A stretch of 64,000 bases of DNA from Rhea pennata (GCF_028389875.1 NC_084676.1:8928001-8992000); one strand, 5' to 3'. Numbered from the stretch's first letter, positions 1 through 13,751 are shown. The notes: generated from the sequence alone by a model not told the origin. Numbers and translations: made by a program.

Positions 1-899
1 TGCCTGTTGTTTTAGTTGCTTCATGAATAAAGAGAATTTAATTTGCCTCAATCTGAGAGCTACTGCATTTTTAAGTAATTGCAACTGATATGAGGCTATC
101 AGAGCTTAGCGTATTATAATATGTATTAGCTGCTCCAGCCAGCTACTGTAAACAACCTCTTTCAATAATATTTCATTTCTATGCAGCTGGAGGTTTGCCC
201 GAGCATGCAGCTTGCATGTTTTAGCCTAAAATAGTTAAAAGTACATTTAAGAAGCAGAAATACAGTTGTACAGACAGGACAGTGTTACTGCTGCTGTCAC
301 ACTAAAACAATTTTACAGCCTCTTATGTAAATTAATTTGTTGATTTGGGTCTTGCAGGGAACTTGTAAATACTCTGTTCTGTATTGGACAGTGAACAGCT
401 AACTGTCATTAAGAGGTAGTCAGGAAGGAGGCAAGGATGGATTCTTTACCCCGAGCTCTGCTGCCTGTGCTCCTTCTCTCTGCCTCTCCTCCTCCTCCCC
501 CCAAAACCAAGCAAACTCTTCTCAGCTAGCATTCTTTGGAAGATGATATATTGCTATTCTCAGAGCTGTCCTTACCGCACAAACTATTCAGCTTGCTGTC
601 CACGAAACAGAATGTGGGTAGGTGGGCAGGTGCTCTGTATTATTACTTTTTACTAACTCATTATGCTGTTTTTGCCAAAAGGCTGCTCAAGTGGTTCTAC
701 TAGGAATTGTTTATAAAATCAGCCAGTGCAAAGAATGGAGAGCTAATACAGTAATTTTCTACTTTGTCTGGAATTTAATTAGCCAGACAGAAGTTTGAGG
801 AGCTCCAAGGCTTTCTGAGCAGTGTAGCCAGTAGAGTGTGGGCACCTGTGTGTGTGTGTACGTTTGCAGGCCAAACTCCCTTCTGAATTCAGTCTAGTT

Positions 900-902
<3 letters not shown>

Positions 903-940
<38 letters not shown>
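903..940. repeat. Poly-T run of 38
   Basis: An uninterrupted T homopolymer. No transposon sequence is recognised next to it. Confidence 0.97.
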
Positions 941-944
<4 letters not shown>

Positions 945-3900
945 GTTTTAAAGTAGGGAGATAGGAGGTTCTTCAGATATCCTATTAGGTGTTCACACCT
1001 CTTCTCTTAATTTGCCTATTGGCAAATTGAGTAAGCTTCTATCAAAGCATTTGAAGATGTGATTCCGTGCTTTCAAACATCTTTGGGAAACAGCCATGGT
1101 ACTCACAGCTGGAAATATGACCTTAAGTGGTTCTTAAAGGACGTAAATCAAATAGAAAGAGAAGCTGTAGGTGTTCTTATTATAGTTTTGCAGGATCATA
1201 GCTTTTATTATTTGACTTAAACTTGTTCATTTTTTGTTTTGTGCTTGCATGGTGTCTCATCAGAAGTTACCAATGATTTACAAGCACTGATCAAACTATT
1301 CACTTCTTGCAAGGTAGGTGGAGTTATGTTTGTTTTGTTGAGAAATAAACTGAAGCAGGAAAAAATTTGAAGTGACATCCTATGAACTCTAAGCCTGTTC
1401 GTGTAGAAAGATTCAGGTACTGTACGTGCCTTAAAATTGCAACTTATCTCTGTCCTGAGTTGTATCTGTTCCCCATTCGCAGGTGTCCAACTTGCCTACG
1501 AGGGCTACGGGCGCGTTAAGGTCTTGTCTGCAGTGGTCTTTTTTCCTTCATTCTGCCTCTGTATTGCATGTACCATGGTTCACTGGTAGCTGGCACCTTG
1601 TACACCATTTTCCCCAGACCCCAGGGACAATGTAGGTAATGTGACAGTCAAATTGGTGCAGACTAGTTATGTTACTCTCACCAGAGGTATGATAGCGCCA
1701 AGAAGTTAAACAGCTGGGTAGGCACAAAAAGTGGGAGTATGAGAAAAGCAATGATGTTGACTAACTAGAAAGTGCTGTCAAAGTAAATAAACCACTTGGG
1801 AAAAGAGGCATATTTTCCCACTCTTGTCTCTCTCTGTATAGCAATCTCTGGAGACACAGGATCTGTAAGAAGAGATTGCATGTTTTGACTAAATTTGTGA
1901 GGAAATGTAGTGTTGGAGCAATATTCTAGTCCTGATCTTTTGTTAGTGCTTATTGTAAGCATATTGTTGAGAGCAATCAAAACAATATCAGGCAAAATAG
2001 TTTAATAAAATATTTAAGCCTTTGGTAGCATAATCTGATCCTGAGGATTAGTGGAAATACTGACTTCACTCGAAGAGGACCTGTTGGATCCTGAGTGGAA
2101 AGGCTATGTAATTCTGTTGAGTTGTTCGATGGTTTTGCAGACCTTCAAGACTCAAATAGCTGAAGTTCTTGCACATTGTATTTTATTTTCTTTGCCGTTT
2201 TGGTTATCAGCAACTCATATTTGCCCTTTCCTGTTATTGGGAAAAAGAATATACTCTCTTTGACTGTACTGTGTTTGGGAAACATACACAGGTAATGAAG
2301 TTGCTGTGGTTTGTGCCAGAGCTCCACATGTGAGGGGGTGAAATAGTGTCTTTGTTGCAATTCCTGCTGTTTTACTTTTTTTCCAGCACTGTAAAGTCCT
2401 TAATAAGAGGAAAGACTAAACAAGAGAAAAAGTAATATTCAAGAATTGTTCTAACCTTTTTTAGTCTCAGTATGTAAGGTAAGAATGTCCATTGAGAAAG
2501 TCATACTTTCATGACTAATTATGTCCAGTGAAAGTCATGAAATAAAACAGCCTTCTGGTTAAAGGTTTGCCAGTTGTTTTCAATCAGTGTTCAGCTAGGA
2601 AATGTGAGCAGAAATATCAAAAGTAACTGTGTGATTTTGGAGCTTGTTTCTCTGCAAAGCCAGTGGCACAGGCTCGCAAGGGGATGCCGATATGCCTTTG
2701 CTGGCAGACTTTGCTCCATCTCCTCAGCGCAGGTCCCTGCTGAGCGAGGAGCTGCATTGAAGCCGTGTTAGCAGCTACCGCGTCCAGGCCGTTATCTCTG
2801 GTGTCCCAGAGGGGCTCATTAGCTCAGGCGCAGAGCTTTTAACCATGGCTTTCTGCTTTGCACTTGATTCATATTTAGTCAGCTCAGAACATGGGATCGG
2901 TGAACTTACATCTGCAGCCACAATAATAAGTGGACAAACCACAGAGTCACATTGACACATCTGACAACATTAGTCTTTGAGATTGTGATGGTCTAGTGAC
3001 TTCAATAAGGGGGAAAAAATGTGCATTTGAGATTACACTCGTACTTGCAATATTTTGAACTGGAGTTACCAAACGATAGGACAAATTGCCTTAATCCTAA
3101 TTGTCTGATAATTCACTGCTGCTATCTATCAACCCAAAAGTTAGCTGTAAAAGTGAGCAACCGTTTCAAGAATTTTTGTTTGTGTGTGTTAGGATTAAGA
3201 GTACTTAAATCACACGAGAACCAAAAAAGAGGCTGTTGCTTCTCTGCTTTTTAACCAGAAAACTGTTTCCCAAGTATCGATTGTTGGAGGCTGTAGTAAT
3301 AAGAACGCAACTAGGAAAGCTTAAAAAGATGCTAGAAAAGTTTGAATCCTTAGAACTTCTTAAATCCTTTCTTCAGCAATGTTTATGGGGGGGGGGGAAT
3401 AAAAACACTGGTTTGAAGCTTAGCAGTGAAAATTCTTCTCTTAGAAAACCTTAGAGTTTTTTTCCAGTTTGAGTTTGTGTCATATTGGTTTCTGTGGGCT
3501 TAACCATGAGTCATAACTTCCAAAACACTTATTTTTAAGGGAAAGGAAACCAATTAGGAATTCAATAATAACTGTCATTCAGTTTTGGGAGGGGGCGGTT
3601 CAGTAGGGGGAAAAGCAGTTAGGGGTTTTATTGACTCTGAATTAATGATGACTACCCTGATTTTTTTTTTTTTTTAAATGCATTTTGCAATTGATGTTTT
3701 GATAAATAAAAATTACTCAAATATTTAAAAATTTTATGTTACTCTATGCTTTAACTTTCAATTTCCAAAACTTTATTCATGAAAACAAAATTGTGATGTT
3801 TTGAAAGGAACATTTCTGGGTCAGTGAAATGATATTTTAAAGTAAAAACTTGTTGCAATTAAGTGTTTCCAACAAGCTCCTTTTTATATTACAGGAATGC

Positions 3901-4544
3901 TTTTGTAGATGGACTTATTTGCTCTTTTCAGGTGGATGATAAAAAATATCTATAGTCATTTTGTCTAAATGATAAAATGCTGATGGAAAGGGGAAGAACT
4001 TTTCAACAAAAGCTACCAGGGTGCTCTTTGTGTTACCGGTCTCTTATGACAAAGAGAGAAGCAAGAGACCTGTACTCTCATTTGGGTTATTAACTGTTCT
4101 CCATAAAATAACCTTCACTTTTGACTGCTTGCTTCAGCTGCAGCTGTAAAACATTTTTTTAATCACCGTTCCACACACTTGGATCTGAGCAGAAAGAAAG
4201 ATTCTTCTCTTGTCAAAAGTTTTCCCTTTTCAGTCCTATTGTACGTCTTTTTTTATGAGTGTAGAAAGGTTTTTACATACTGTCATCTTCCTTGCAGAAA
4301 TGAACTTTAGTGAATGATTTTTATCCCATTTTCATGTTTAATGTGCCTCCTTTTTTACTTTAGTGGGTTTTTTTTTTTCTATAGCATAGTTGGGAGTGAT
4401 TAATTGAAAAAGGGGCAAGAGTAACTTTCAGAATTGTTTAGACGGGTTACTCTATGGTGTTAGTTTTAGTACTGGTTTCCGAGCAGCAGTTTCTGCACCA
4501 GAGAAAGTGTCTCAGTGTGGAGCTGACTGTGAAGATAGACCATG

Positions 4545-4690
4545 CGCCCGTAGCCCCAGGGCTACGACGGCAGCCTGGAAAGCGCGCGCGGGCGCGGGAA
4601 AGGCAGCGCTGCTGTGAGATCTCTGGAGCCCGTTACTCACAAGAAGGTGGAGAAGCTTTTGGTTCCAGACGGAAGCAGATAGTTACAGCT
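4545..4690. promoter_or_regulatory. Short CpG-rich islet
   Basis: About thirteen CpGs fall in 150 bases, including a GCGCGCGCGGGCGCG core, in an otherwise CpG-poor, AT-rich setting. A near-perfect 16-base palindrome around GTAGCCC/GGGCTAC lies at its left edge. It is too short to be a standard CpG island. It could be a leader-exon promoter or chance. Confidence 0.25.
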
Positions 4691-6942
4691 CAAATGTGTG
4701 GAAGTGTGCTCTGGTTTTCATGTTTCTAGACTAGAAGAGAGAAATGATCAAGGTGAAGTTAAGCAGAGTGCAAGCGTGTGTGTGTGTACTAGCATGTGTC
4801 AGCAAACTTACAGCTTCGGTATCACCACCCCTGTCTTTTTCCTTATGCAAAATCTGAGAAAAAAAGTCCGAGGAGCAAAACCCAACTTTCTGTGGCCTCC
4901 TGCATTCTGAGGGAGCTCAGTTTTGATTGGAAATATGTTTTTATTCATTTATTTATATTAAATATTTCCTAGGTAGAATAAGCTACCTGTATGTTAGCCA
5001 CAGCCTTCCTTTAGTGATGCTTCATCCATTTCTCTGGGATCAGGATGGAGTTAGCTGTCTTTCCATGGTGTCCCATCACATCCCATGACTGATGAACCTT
5101 TTGGCATTACCGCAAGGCAAATACTATAATTCCACTGATATTTATTCCCAGTCTGATGGTTCACTTGAGTTTGGCATATCAGTCAACGTAACTGGGTAAT
5201 TAGGCAAGTACTGAAACTAACAGCTCCTCTTCCATTCCTACCCTGACGTTTGGATGAGCCTTCATCTAGCAAGTCCTGTTCTAGTTCTTACCTAATGCTC
5301 TCTTCCATTTTTTCCTCACTTTCCGTCAAGGTCAAAGCATTCCTAAGTTTTTAGCTAGTTTTCTGTGTTTAATTTTCAAAACTTTCTGGAGCCTATATGA
5401 GTGTATAATGTGTCTTCCACATTATAGTTCATAATATCTGCTCTGTTGGTCTAACTTTTTACTTTGGAAGTCACTTTGGAACACCTTGTACATAAAAACA
5501 TATCTGAAAGAAAACATTATTCACTGCCCTGTTCAAGTGATTTACCACATCAAGCAATTTCTCTCACCACCCTCTGGTACAGTTTCAATGTGTGAATGCT
5601 TTAAGAATTTCTGTTGTCTTTTTCAGCATAATTTGATGAAGGATGAAGAGAATAGACAAGGCTGTAATTTATATGCTGTGTCAAGATGTCCTCACTTAAA
5701 AAATCTGTCTGGTTAGAACTTTTAAAAATATTGAATAATAATTTTCCAATATTGATAGTTTGTTAAACTATTGTAGAGAGCTTAAACATGGATGAACATA
5801 TTGTTGTCAGAAAAGGGTAAAACAATATGTAAACCACTAAAAAAGAAAAAAAGTCTTGGAAACCCTGAAGCTTACTAAAAATACGTAGTTAACCTAACCC
5901 CTGAAAAATCATGTCATATTGCTCATATTATCCTATCTTAGTAAATTCCTTCTCTGAAAAGTGATGATGCATACAGGTGTTTTGTTTAAAAAAATACAAA
6001 ATATATTTTAACTATTACTTCAGCGGAGGAAGAGGTTTAGTATAGTATGGAATGGGAATAGCTCAGATTTTTGAGAAAGGTGCCCAGGGCGTATAGGGAA
6101 TGCAGGGCAGGAATGATGGTGTCATGTCCAGGTAAGGACAGCATTTAAAGGGGAAAAAAGAGTGCTAGAGGAACTGTTGAAAAGCTACTAGAAAAGCTTG
6201 ATTTAGCAAAAGGTTATGTGGAAAGGAGGTTCAGGGCTGTTATAATAGGAAGCATAAGAGATAGAACATTACATGGAAGGGGAGAGACACAAGGTTAGGA
6301 GGCGTTTCATATAAGGCTCCAAACTATTTCTTATCATCACATACTTGGTTTCCAAGAATGTTTTACAGCCCTTTATTCAGTACACAGTACTTCAGTATTG
6401 CACATAAGGGCTATGATGAAATGAGGACAAAGTAAAACAGTTTAAGCTTTTTGCACAGAAAACGTGGAGATATTCCTTTTCAAGTAACTTTTAAGGCAGT
6501 ATTACCTTGAATGTCACAGTCGGATACATGACTGCAGATCAACACAGAACAAAGCTGTTGCCAGTCGACATGGTTTCGCTTCTGTTTTCCAAACTGAAAT
6601 TAGCAAAATATATAATGCAGCTTGTCCTTCATGGCTCATTGCTTGGGTTGACTAGTTGGGTAGCGTTATGTTTAGCACAGAAAACTTAATGACCCATGGT
6701 TCTAATTTATAAGCTAGAAATTAGTTCTTAAAAAAAGGCAGTCTGTAGCCCACTCTTTAGATTTGCCTGTCTAGACCTTCTGCCAGTCAAATCATGGTGG
6801 CATATTTTGATACCACTTGTCACTGTTTGTTTGTGCTGTAGAAATACAGTGCCAAGCATTGTTATCCTTATAAACAAGAATAAATAAATACTTGTATTCA
6901 TTTTTGGCTGATGTGAGGTCTGTCCTTTTAATTGTGAGATGT

Positions 6943-6982
6943 GGGGGTTTTTTTGGGGGGGGGGAGGGGACGGGAGGGGGGA
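6943..6982. repeat. G-rich tract, candidate G-quadruplex
   Basis: Runs of 5, 10, 4, 3 and 6 G are separated by short spacers on the + strand. This satisfies the usual four-run pattern for intramolecular G-quadruplexes. Confidence 0.7.
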
Positions 6983-7829
6983 GAACCTCCTCTCAAATGC
7001 TCATTGACCCAATGCTTGATATGTAAATAGGGGATGGAAAGTTCCACTCCAGTGGAAAAGAATCTGTGCAATTATTATAATTGTTTGGATGAACTCCATT
7101 CTTCCTCATTGTGGCAAGTAGCCAGAATCCATTCTATGCCACCATATTGCCTTTTGATTAATTGCTTTTAGTCTTAATAGTGCAAACACTATTCATTCCT
7201 CTTGATACTATAATTGTGTTTATTGCAGAATGGAGCAGCTGCTAAACAAAACTTAACACCAAAACTGCTTTTTGTGTCAAATCTGTCTCATTTCAGTTTT
7301 ATACTGGAGCCAACTTATAAACAGCCTCCACATCACAAAAGTAAATGGGTCGTTTTCTTTTGCCTAAAGGACATATTTTATAATTTTACAATGCTTCCTT
7401 TTTTCTTCATTAGTTGCAGTTTTAATATTCTTTTTTTGGAACTACTTAGAGATGTTTTCAAAACACTCAGTTCCTATGCTGTACTTCAAGACAAACTTCT
7501 AAGATGGTAACAGAATTTCTCTTTGCCAGATGGAGTGTACTGTTGATTAAAACAAAGTTGATAGTACGGGTAGAAAAGACACATTTATGTGTAGCCGTGT
7601 CCTCCCCCACTGAAGATGAATGTATGAGTCTCGGTAGCATAACAGAAGTAAGTATGCTCTGAGATAAAGTTAGTTGAATTGTTCTAATTTAAAAATAATT
7701 GAAAAATTTCTCAGTGTTTCTGTTACTTTATCTAGTTGTTTTAACTGATCTCTGTATCTAGTTAAAAATAAAATAATAGAAATATCTGATTTAAGACTTG
7801 CAAAAATAAAGAGAAAATGTAGAATCTTC

Positions 7830-7862
7830 CCCCCCCCCCACCACCACTCTCCCTCCACCCCA
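7830..7862. repeat. C-rich pyrimidine tract
   Basis: A run of ten C is followed by CCACC-type repeats, nearly purine-free on the + strand. Confidence 0.8.
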
Positions 7863-8720
7863 GGTTCCACAGTTTGATGGAATAGCTCTAGTTCAGCACC
7901 CTCAGTGCTTCACCTACACTCAGTGTAGCATGACTTTGCCGGTCATTTATGGTGTAAAGACAGGAATGTTTGATATCTCTATAGACACTTGAGGCCATAG
8001 TCCTCCCCCTGTTCTGAAATACAACTTTCATTAACATGTAGCTTGTAGAGACAAGAGGCTCCTTCTGTAGGGTGAAAAAAGAGGAGTGTTTCTAGAGTTT
8101 TAAAAATATTCCAATTTGTGTGTCCTGCAAGCTACTATATATTTGTATGTTCATTGCTTGCTCAGAGACCTTTATTTTTCCAAGCTCTTTTATAAAGCAG
8201 AAATTGTGACTGAAATCTGGAATATTGCCTAAGGGAGGGAAATGGCTATATTTTCTGTATTAAGGATGGAGAGGAGAGCTCTCCTCCTAGGCTAGTATAT
8301 TTTCTGGGGTTTGCCACAATGCTTGATCTTTATTTGTTCCGAAAATAAAAAATTAATAGCGATTGTCCTCTCCTGAGTTAATTGATATTGTGTTAAAGCA
8401 GCTTCCAAAGAACGATTTATGTCAGGATTTTCACTATTTTGAGCACTGGAATTTTTGATTTAAAAAAAAAAGAGGACTGGTTTGTCAAAATCAGAAGGTT
8501 TAGGCTGATGCCACTTCGTCTCGTGTCTCCGAGTCCGTGATAGTACCCAGCTCACACATGCACTTAAGAGGATGGCCATTATTTAGTCTTGTATTTTTCA
8601 TGATGAGAAAGGGTCTTTGAGGAAGCAGTGGCAATCTTTAGATCTATATTAATGCTTTCATTATTCCATGTAGAACTTAGTTTATTAGTAATTGAATTGT
8701 ATTTCTTCTTGTACTTCTTC

Positions 8721-8743
8721 TTTTTTTTTTTTTTTTTTTTTTT
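8721..8743. repeat. Poly-T run of 23
   Basis: An uninterrupted T homopolymer preceded by a TTCT-rich stretch. Confidence 0.95.
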
Positions 8744-8844
8744 AAACATACTGAGAGTGTAGTGTGGCAATGTGCTGTACGGAAAACCAGTGTTATTGTC
8801 AAAATGCTGATGGCATCAACAGCATACCCTTTTAAAATTATATA

Positions 8845-8924
8845 TTTTAATTAGACATTGACATCTGGTATGGAATGTGAATGCTTATATGCACACCTGC
8901 AGGCTATTTGATATAAAGAGATCC
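8845..8924. repeat. Copy A of a paired ~80-bp element
   Basis: It shares TTGACATCTGGTAT, AATGCTTAT and CACCTNCAGGC, in the same order and at nearly the same spacing, with a second copy at 9781-9860. Both begin with TTAATTAG. I do not recognise the family. It could be a diverged local duplication or two copies of an ancient conserved element. Confidence 0.65.
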
Positions 8925-9780
8925 AAAGCATCTGGAGAGTTTGACTGCAAATGGAATTTAGTGATTTAATACAGCAATTGTGCAGAATTTATTGCATTTA
9001 TAAGTATTGTAAAAATTTGCATGCCATATAGGTTCCAGGTATTAAAGCTGTTCATTACATAAATAACACATTCACCCTTCTGCTGAATTTCATAATTTAC
9101 TGAATATTAAAGGAATAAATTTGGCAATATTAAAGTCTTTGGTTTTATTCAGAGATCTTGAGTGGCATACCCATGCCTTGTTAAAATATTGCTTTGGCCT
9201 ACCGTTAAGTACTGATTGAGGTGACTACAGAATCTTGAATTTAAGGATCAAATAAACAATCTGCCATAGCAACGCTGAGATTTCAAGTTCCAGGATACAT
9301 GGCTCACCGTCATTCTGTACTGCTCTCCTTTGTCAGAAGACCTCCCTTCTGGGAGACAAGTGCTTGAAGCAAGAACTGGTTTTCCTCAGTTTTCTTGTTG
9401 TTCTGTATATTGTTTTAAGGCAGAGGAAAGGTAGGAAAATGTAGAAAAAATGTGAGACAAGTTAATTATGTACAGGGAAGAAGACCAAAAAAGCAATTTT
9501 GATCGCTAAAATGCTGCTTGCTCTGCTTGTTAAAACATACGTTCCTCTCAGATACTGGTTGTTCATGCAAGGTATTTACGGACTCCAAGATGCAGCGGGT
9601 CATCCTTGGTGCCTCCCTTACAGCTACTCCAGCAGTTCAGGAAGGGACCATTTCTGCAAGATGCAATGAATGCTGGAGCTGTGTCACTCGTACCGCAAGC
9701 CTCTTTCCCTCCTAATATAGCGTAGGCAAAATGCAAAGCCTTGCTGCTGCGAGGCAGCCTGAAACACTGCTCCTGTGGAG

Positions 9781-9860
9781 TCTTAATTAGCCCTTGACAT
9801 CTGGTATATAGACTGCAAATGCTTATTTGTTCACCTACAGGCACTGAGTATAAGGACCTG
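9781..9860. repeat. Copy B of a paired ~80-bp element
   Basis: Direct-orientation partner of 8845-8924, about 930 bases downstream. By eye the two copies agree at about three quarters of positions, with only one or two small indels. Confidence 0.65.
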
Positions 9861-12356
9861 CAGGGCACCCAGACGTGTGTCTGCAGATGAGTTGTATTGC
9901 CCAATTCCTAGTTTTGTATCATCTGGAAGGAATTACACTTATTCCCCAACTCGCTTCTTTTCAACCTCTTTATCAGGAAAAGTCTCTTCCACTCAGACTG
10001 ATACTATTTGCTTGAAAAACAAAACAAACAAACAAAAAGAAAACAGAGCGCACAGCAGTCTTACAGTGAGTTTGTCATTCCTGCAGTAATTTGGCTGGGT
10101 GAATGAGGCAAATCAAAAACTGAGGTCAGCAGCAGCACAGAAAGGTTGATACTGATTAGAGAAATAAGAGTGGGAATGGAATAAAAAAGAATACCCAAAC
10201 AGCATCGTGCATGTAAACTGTAGAGGACCTTGAGGGACCAACAACACATCCATAGCTGAGGAATTAGCTTCCCACCAGTCATGATGTATTTTACAGCTGG
10301 TCAAAAGCAATGACGTTCCAAATCCTGTGTCTTAATTGGTCATTTGGCAACAGGATCACCGTGAGATATTGTACAACCTTTCACCATAATAAGAGTTAAT
10401 CACACACATAAATGCTACATCATTAGTGCCCTGTTAATAAGAAAATCCTGCCATGCTGTTTGATATGATTGAGTGACATTGAAATAACTCTCTGTGATTC
10501 TTCTTGGCTGTTGAAGGATCTAGTAGCAGAAGGGTGGGGTTATACCAGATGTTTTTTTAAAGGTGGGCTTTTTTGGTTTTTGGTTTGCCAAATCTGTAAA
10601 ATTTCTAGCTTTCTTTGAAGTTCTAAATAGCAGATATTCCTTTAGAGTCTCTGGCCTTTTCATCAAGAGGACGATGCACTCTGATTATATTAGCAGAATG
10701 AATTGCTATGTCATGATCCAGCTGCTAGTTACAAGTTAGCTTTAATCCTGTGCAGATTACACGTGACTTCCTCAGTGGTCTGGAGATCTTGATGACCACT
10801 GAAGGGGTAAGGGCAGTAAGGAAATAGGAAGACTTACTTGGCTGACATGATGAGACAAACTGTGCTTTAATGTGCTCTTTAAGTCCACTTTGTTCTGCTG
10901 CTTTCATAGAGCATCTGTCAAAGGAGATGAGCATAAATGTATCTGGCCCATTGTCTTTAGATAAAGTATGTTACTAGTGTTTTTTATGTTTTTACAAGTT
11001 TTTCCTGTGTCATCCTCAAGTGAAACCTATACATTCCTAAAGACAGTAGCAGGAAATGAAAGGTAAATGTGTTTGTTTTCCTAATAACATAGATACCACC
11101 ATTTGACAATAAGCCTTGGGACTTATTGGTATATACTGCTGGCAAAGTAAATATTTCATTAGTGAAAAATATGAAAAAAAAGAATTGATACAAGCTTCTT
11201 TTATTGTTTTGGCATTTTGTGTTCCAGTTTGTGGAGTTTACAATAGTGCCAGAAAGAAGCCTTGGCCTTTCTCCTTCAGGATGAGTGCAACCTGTCTGAA
11301 CCATATGAAAATAATACTTCCTTGACTACTAATCTTTTAACCTATCATGTTAAGATATCTCTACCTGCAAGAAGTAGGAGAAACAGGATTAGCAACTTAA
11401 GTCTGCTCTTATCATAGGTAGGAATGTCACCTGCCTTAGAGTCCCTGGCAGCTCCCTCCCCTGGAGCACCACTGATTTTCACTTTCATCAGTATGGTGTC
11501 GTTTTTTCAGCTAATTGGGCAGTTTTAAGTAGGTCAGTCAACTCATTCTCTGGATCTGTCAGGAAAGAATGAGCTAGATGTAAGAGTGCAAAATGAAATA
11601 TGTCTGATTCTGTTGAGTTTAGCCCTTGATTTATTGTCTGTTAATGCAGGATTGGGCTTCACTCTCTGTCAAAACAAGTGCTGTAAGCCAGAGCCATGCA
11701 TGTACAAGAAGAGAAATATTTTAGGGCCAATTGTGCAGATTTTTCACCTGTAACTCCTTCCTTGCATACCATCCTTCTGTTGATTAAATAATTGATTAAT
11801 GGAGAGAATACCCAGTTCTTTGATCTAGAAATGGAGCATTCTCTTGCCAAAGCAAGTAACGGGCTACTGAGGAAAAGAGACACTCTGTGATCTCTGGATA
11901 TTGCAGCATAACACTGTATTAACAGAATATTAAAGATAAATGATGGGGGTGGATCATGGACAATAACTGCTTAGTGGAAAAATAGACTTTTTATGATGCA
12001 GTTGGCACTAAGGAGATTCAGAATGCTTTTCTGTGCAGTGAATGAAACAGCAAACCTGCATATTGGACATCTGGAAAGAGCATAAGCAGAAAGTTATACC
12101 CTATGGGTCCAGATACTGCTAGATTTTCATCTTGTATGCAGAGGCGCTTCCTTGCATAAAGCAGGACATATCTTTTGACAAACAGACTGACCTGTGGTAA
12201 TATCACAAGCAGAGTTTTGCATGCGTGACCCAGTCATATTACAGTTTTGCTCGTTTGTAAATGAAGAATGCGTAAGATTAGTTGACACCTTAATGCACAT
12301 CAGAATTCTGTCATGGCTCCTGAAAACCTGAAAAGATGCTTTTATATTTATTTATT

Positions 12357-12409
12357 TTTATATATATATGTGTGTATATATTTATATATATATATATATA
12401 TATATATTT
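12357..12409. repeat. TA dinucleotide microsatellite
   Basis: Alternating TA with a TGTGTG interruption and one TTT interruption. Confidence 0.95.
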
Positions 12410-12910
12410 TCAGAGAGAGTGAGAGTGTCAGGGGAAAGTGAGGATTTTCAAAGAAAATTGAATTCTACGTTGATTGAATGGTACTTGGTTTCTGTCTTTT
12501 CATTTGCTAGATTTTCCTCTCTGAGTGGAGCACACTGGCCCTGAATACACAGAGGACAAGTTGATCACAGCAATGGGAGGTCAGGATAAAAGTAGACAAG
12601 TTCTGTATAGAGCTAAGAAGATTTAATTCTTTGTTAGCTGAAGTAAAATTTTATTTCTAAATTTCTTCTGGTAATATAAAGACACAGTAATGCATTTCTT
12701 TGCCATGCCTTGGAACTTCTAGGCCTCTCAGGTTAACACTTTAACAGCTTAATTAAGCAAGGGTCAAACTAGCTTGAAAGAATCCAAGTTAGTGGGTTGT
12801 ATCTGGTAAAGCATTTTCCAAAAGATATACTTAATTCAGTATGATTTATTAGTGTAGATGAGGTCTTCCAAAACAGAAAGGAGACATGTGAATCGTTTTG
12901 AAGCATATGT

Positions 12911-12941
12911 AACCTGATTAAATCAGGTTCATAATCAGGTC
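12911..12941. promoter_or_regulatory. 19-base perfect palindrome plus a third half-site
   Basis: Two inverted copies of AATCAGGTT flank a single central A. A third copy, AATCAGGTC, follows at 12933-12941. The core resembles paired homeodomain half-sites. Function is unknown. Confidence 0.4.
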
Positions 12942-13751
12942 AAAGAATATCCCATTTAGCTTTGAAGGAGAGTTGTAATCCTGGCAGAATTGCCCTACCA
13001 CATGCTACATAATTAAGTAAGTAGTGAATGAGAACCGTAATCCAGAAACAAATGCTCCTCTTCATAAGAGAGTTGTCCTAAATGAAAAATCCCATAAAAA
13101 GTGGAAGAGGGAAGAAGAGCAAAAAAGAGAAATCTTGTAACAAGTCATAAGAATTTTAGAACAGAGGATCACCAGTCAATGACTAGTTAAATTCTTTATT
13201 TTTAAGTCTAGAGTTTTAAGGGAAGATTGTAATAAAATTTTTGTTGTTAGTCCCTAGCGATATGCTTAGAATAATGACTCATGCCCCAAAGATTTTTGCA
13301 GTCTAAGTAGGTAGATTAAGATGTATTGTAAAGGGTGCAGGTTATGCAAGCTTGTGGCAGAATTAAAACTAGAAAATGTCTCCCAAACATGACCCAGTGC
13401 AGACATCAGTTTTAGATTGACTTTTACACTACTGGCAGCAGGCATCCATGAGAACAAGATATCATTAACTAAAAGGGCAGAGTACATGTCTTGATGTTAA
13501 GATCACCTTGAGAATAGAAAAGATAAAGAAAACATACTCTTCTCCAGTTCTTATAAACTTACTCCCTTTTTCATGTTGTATTAATAAAAATCTTCTAGTT
13601 AGAAACATAGTGCTGCTTCTTCCCATAGACCTGGAAGTATTTCAGGAAAAGAAGTGATCTGGGAGTGAGGTCTCAGAATTAAAAACAACATTAAAGTCAT
13701 TGGCTGTGTGAAGAACAAACAAGTCAATTCTTGCCTTTGCCTCTTGATCTT

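Larger units (their letters stand above)
1..8844. other. Non-coding stretch, intergenic or ATP10B 5' leader intron
   Basis: No open frame resembles a known protein or has paired splice sites with conserved coding content. It contains a 38-base T run (903-940), an 11-base G run (3387-3397), a CpG islet (4545-4690), a G-rich tract (6943-6982), a C-rich tract (7830-7862), a 16-base GA/TC palindrome (8271-8286) and a 23-base T run (8721-8743). Confidence 0.6.

Noticed and set aside
4038..4070. 8-bp inverted repeat GGTCTCTT/AAGAGACC
   Set aside because: Too short and isolated to support an RNA gene or terminator in eukaryotic DNA.
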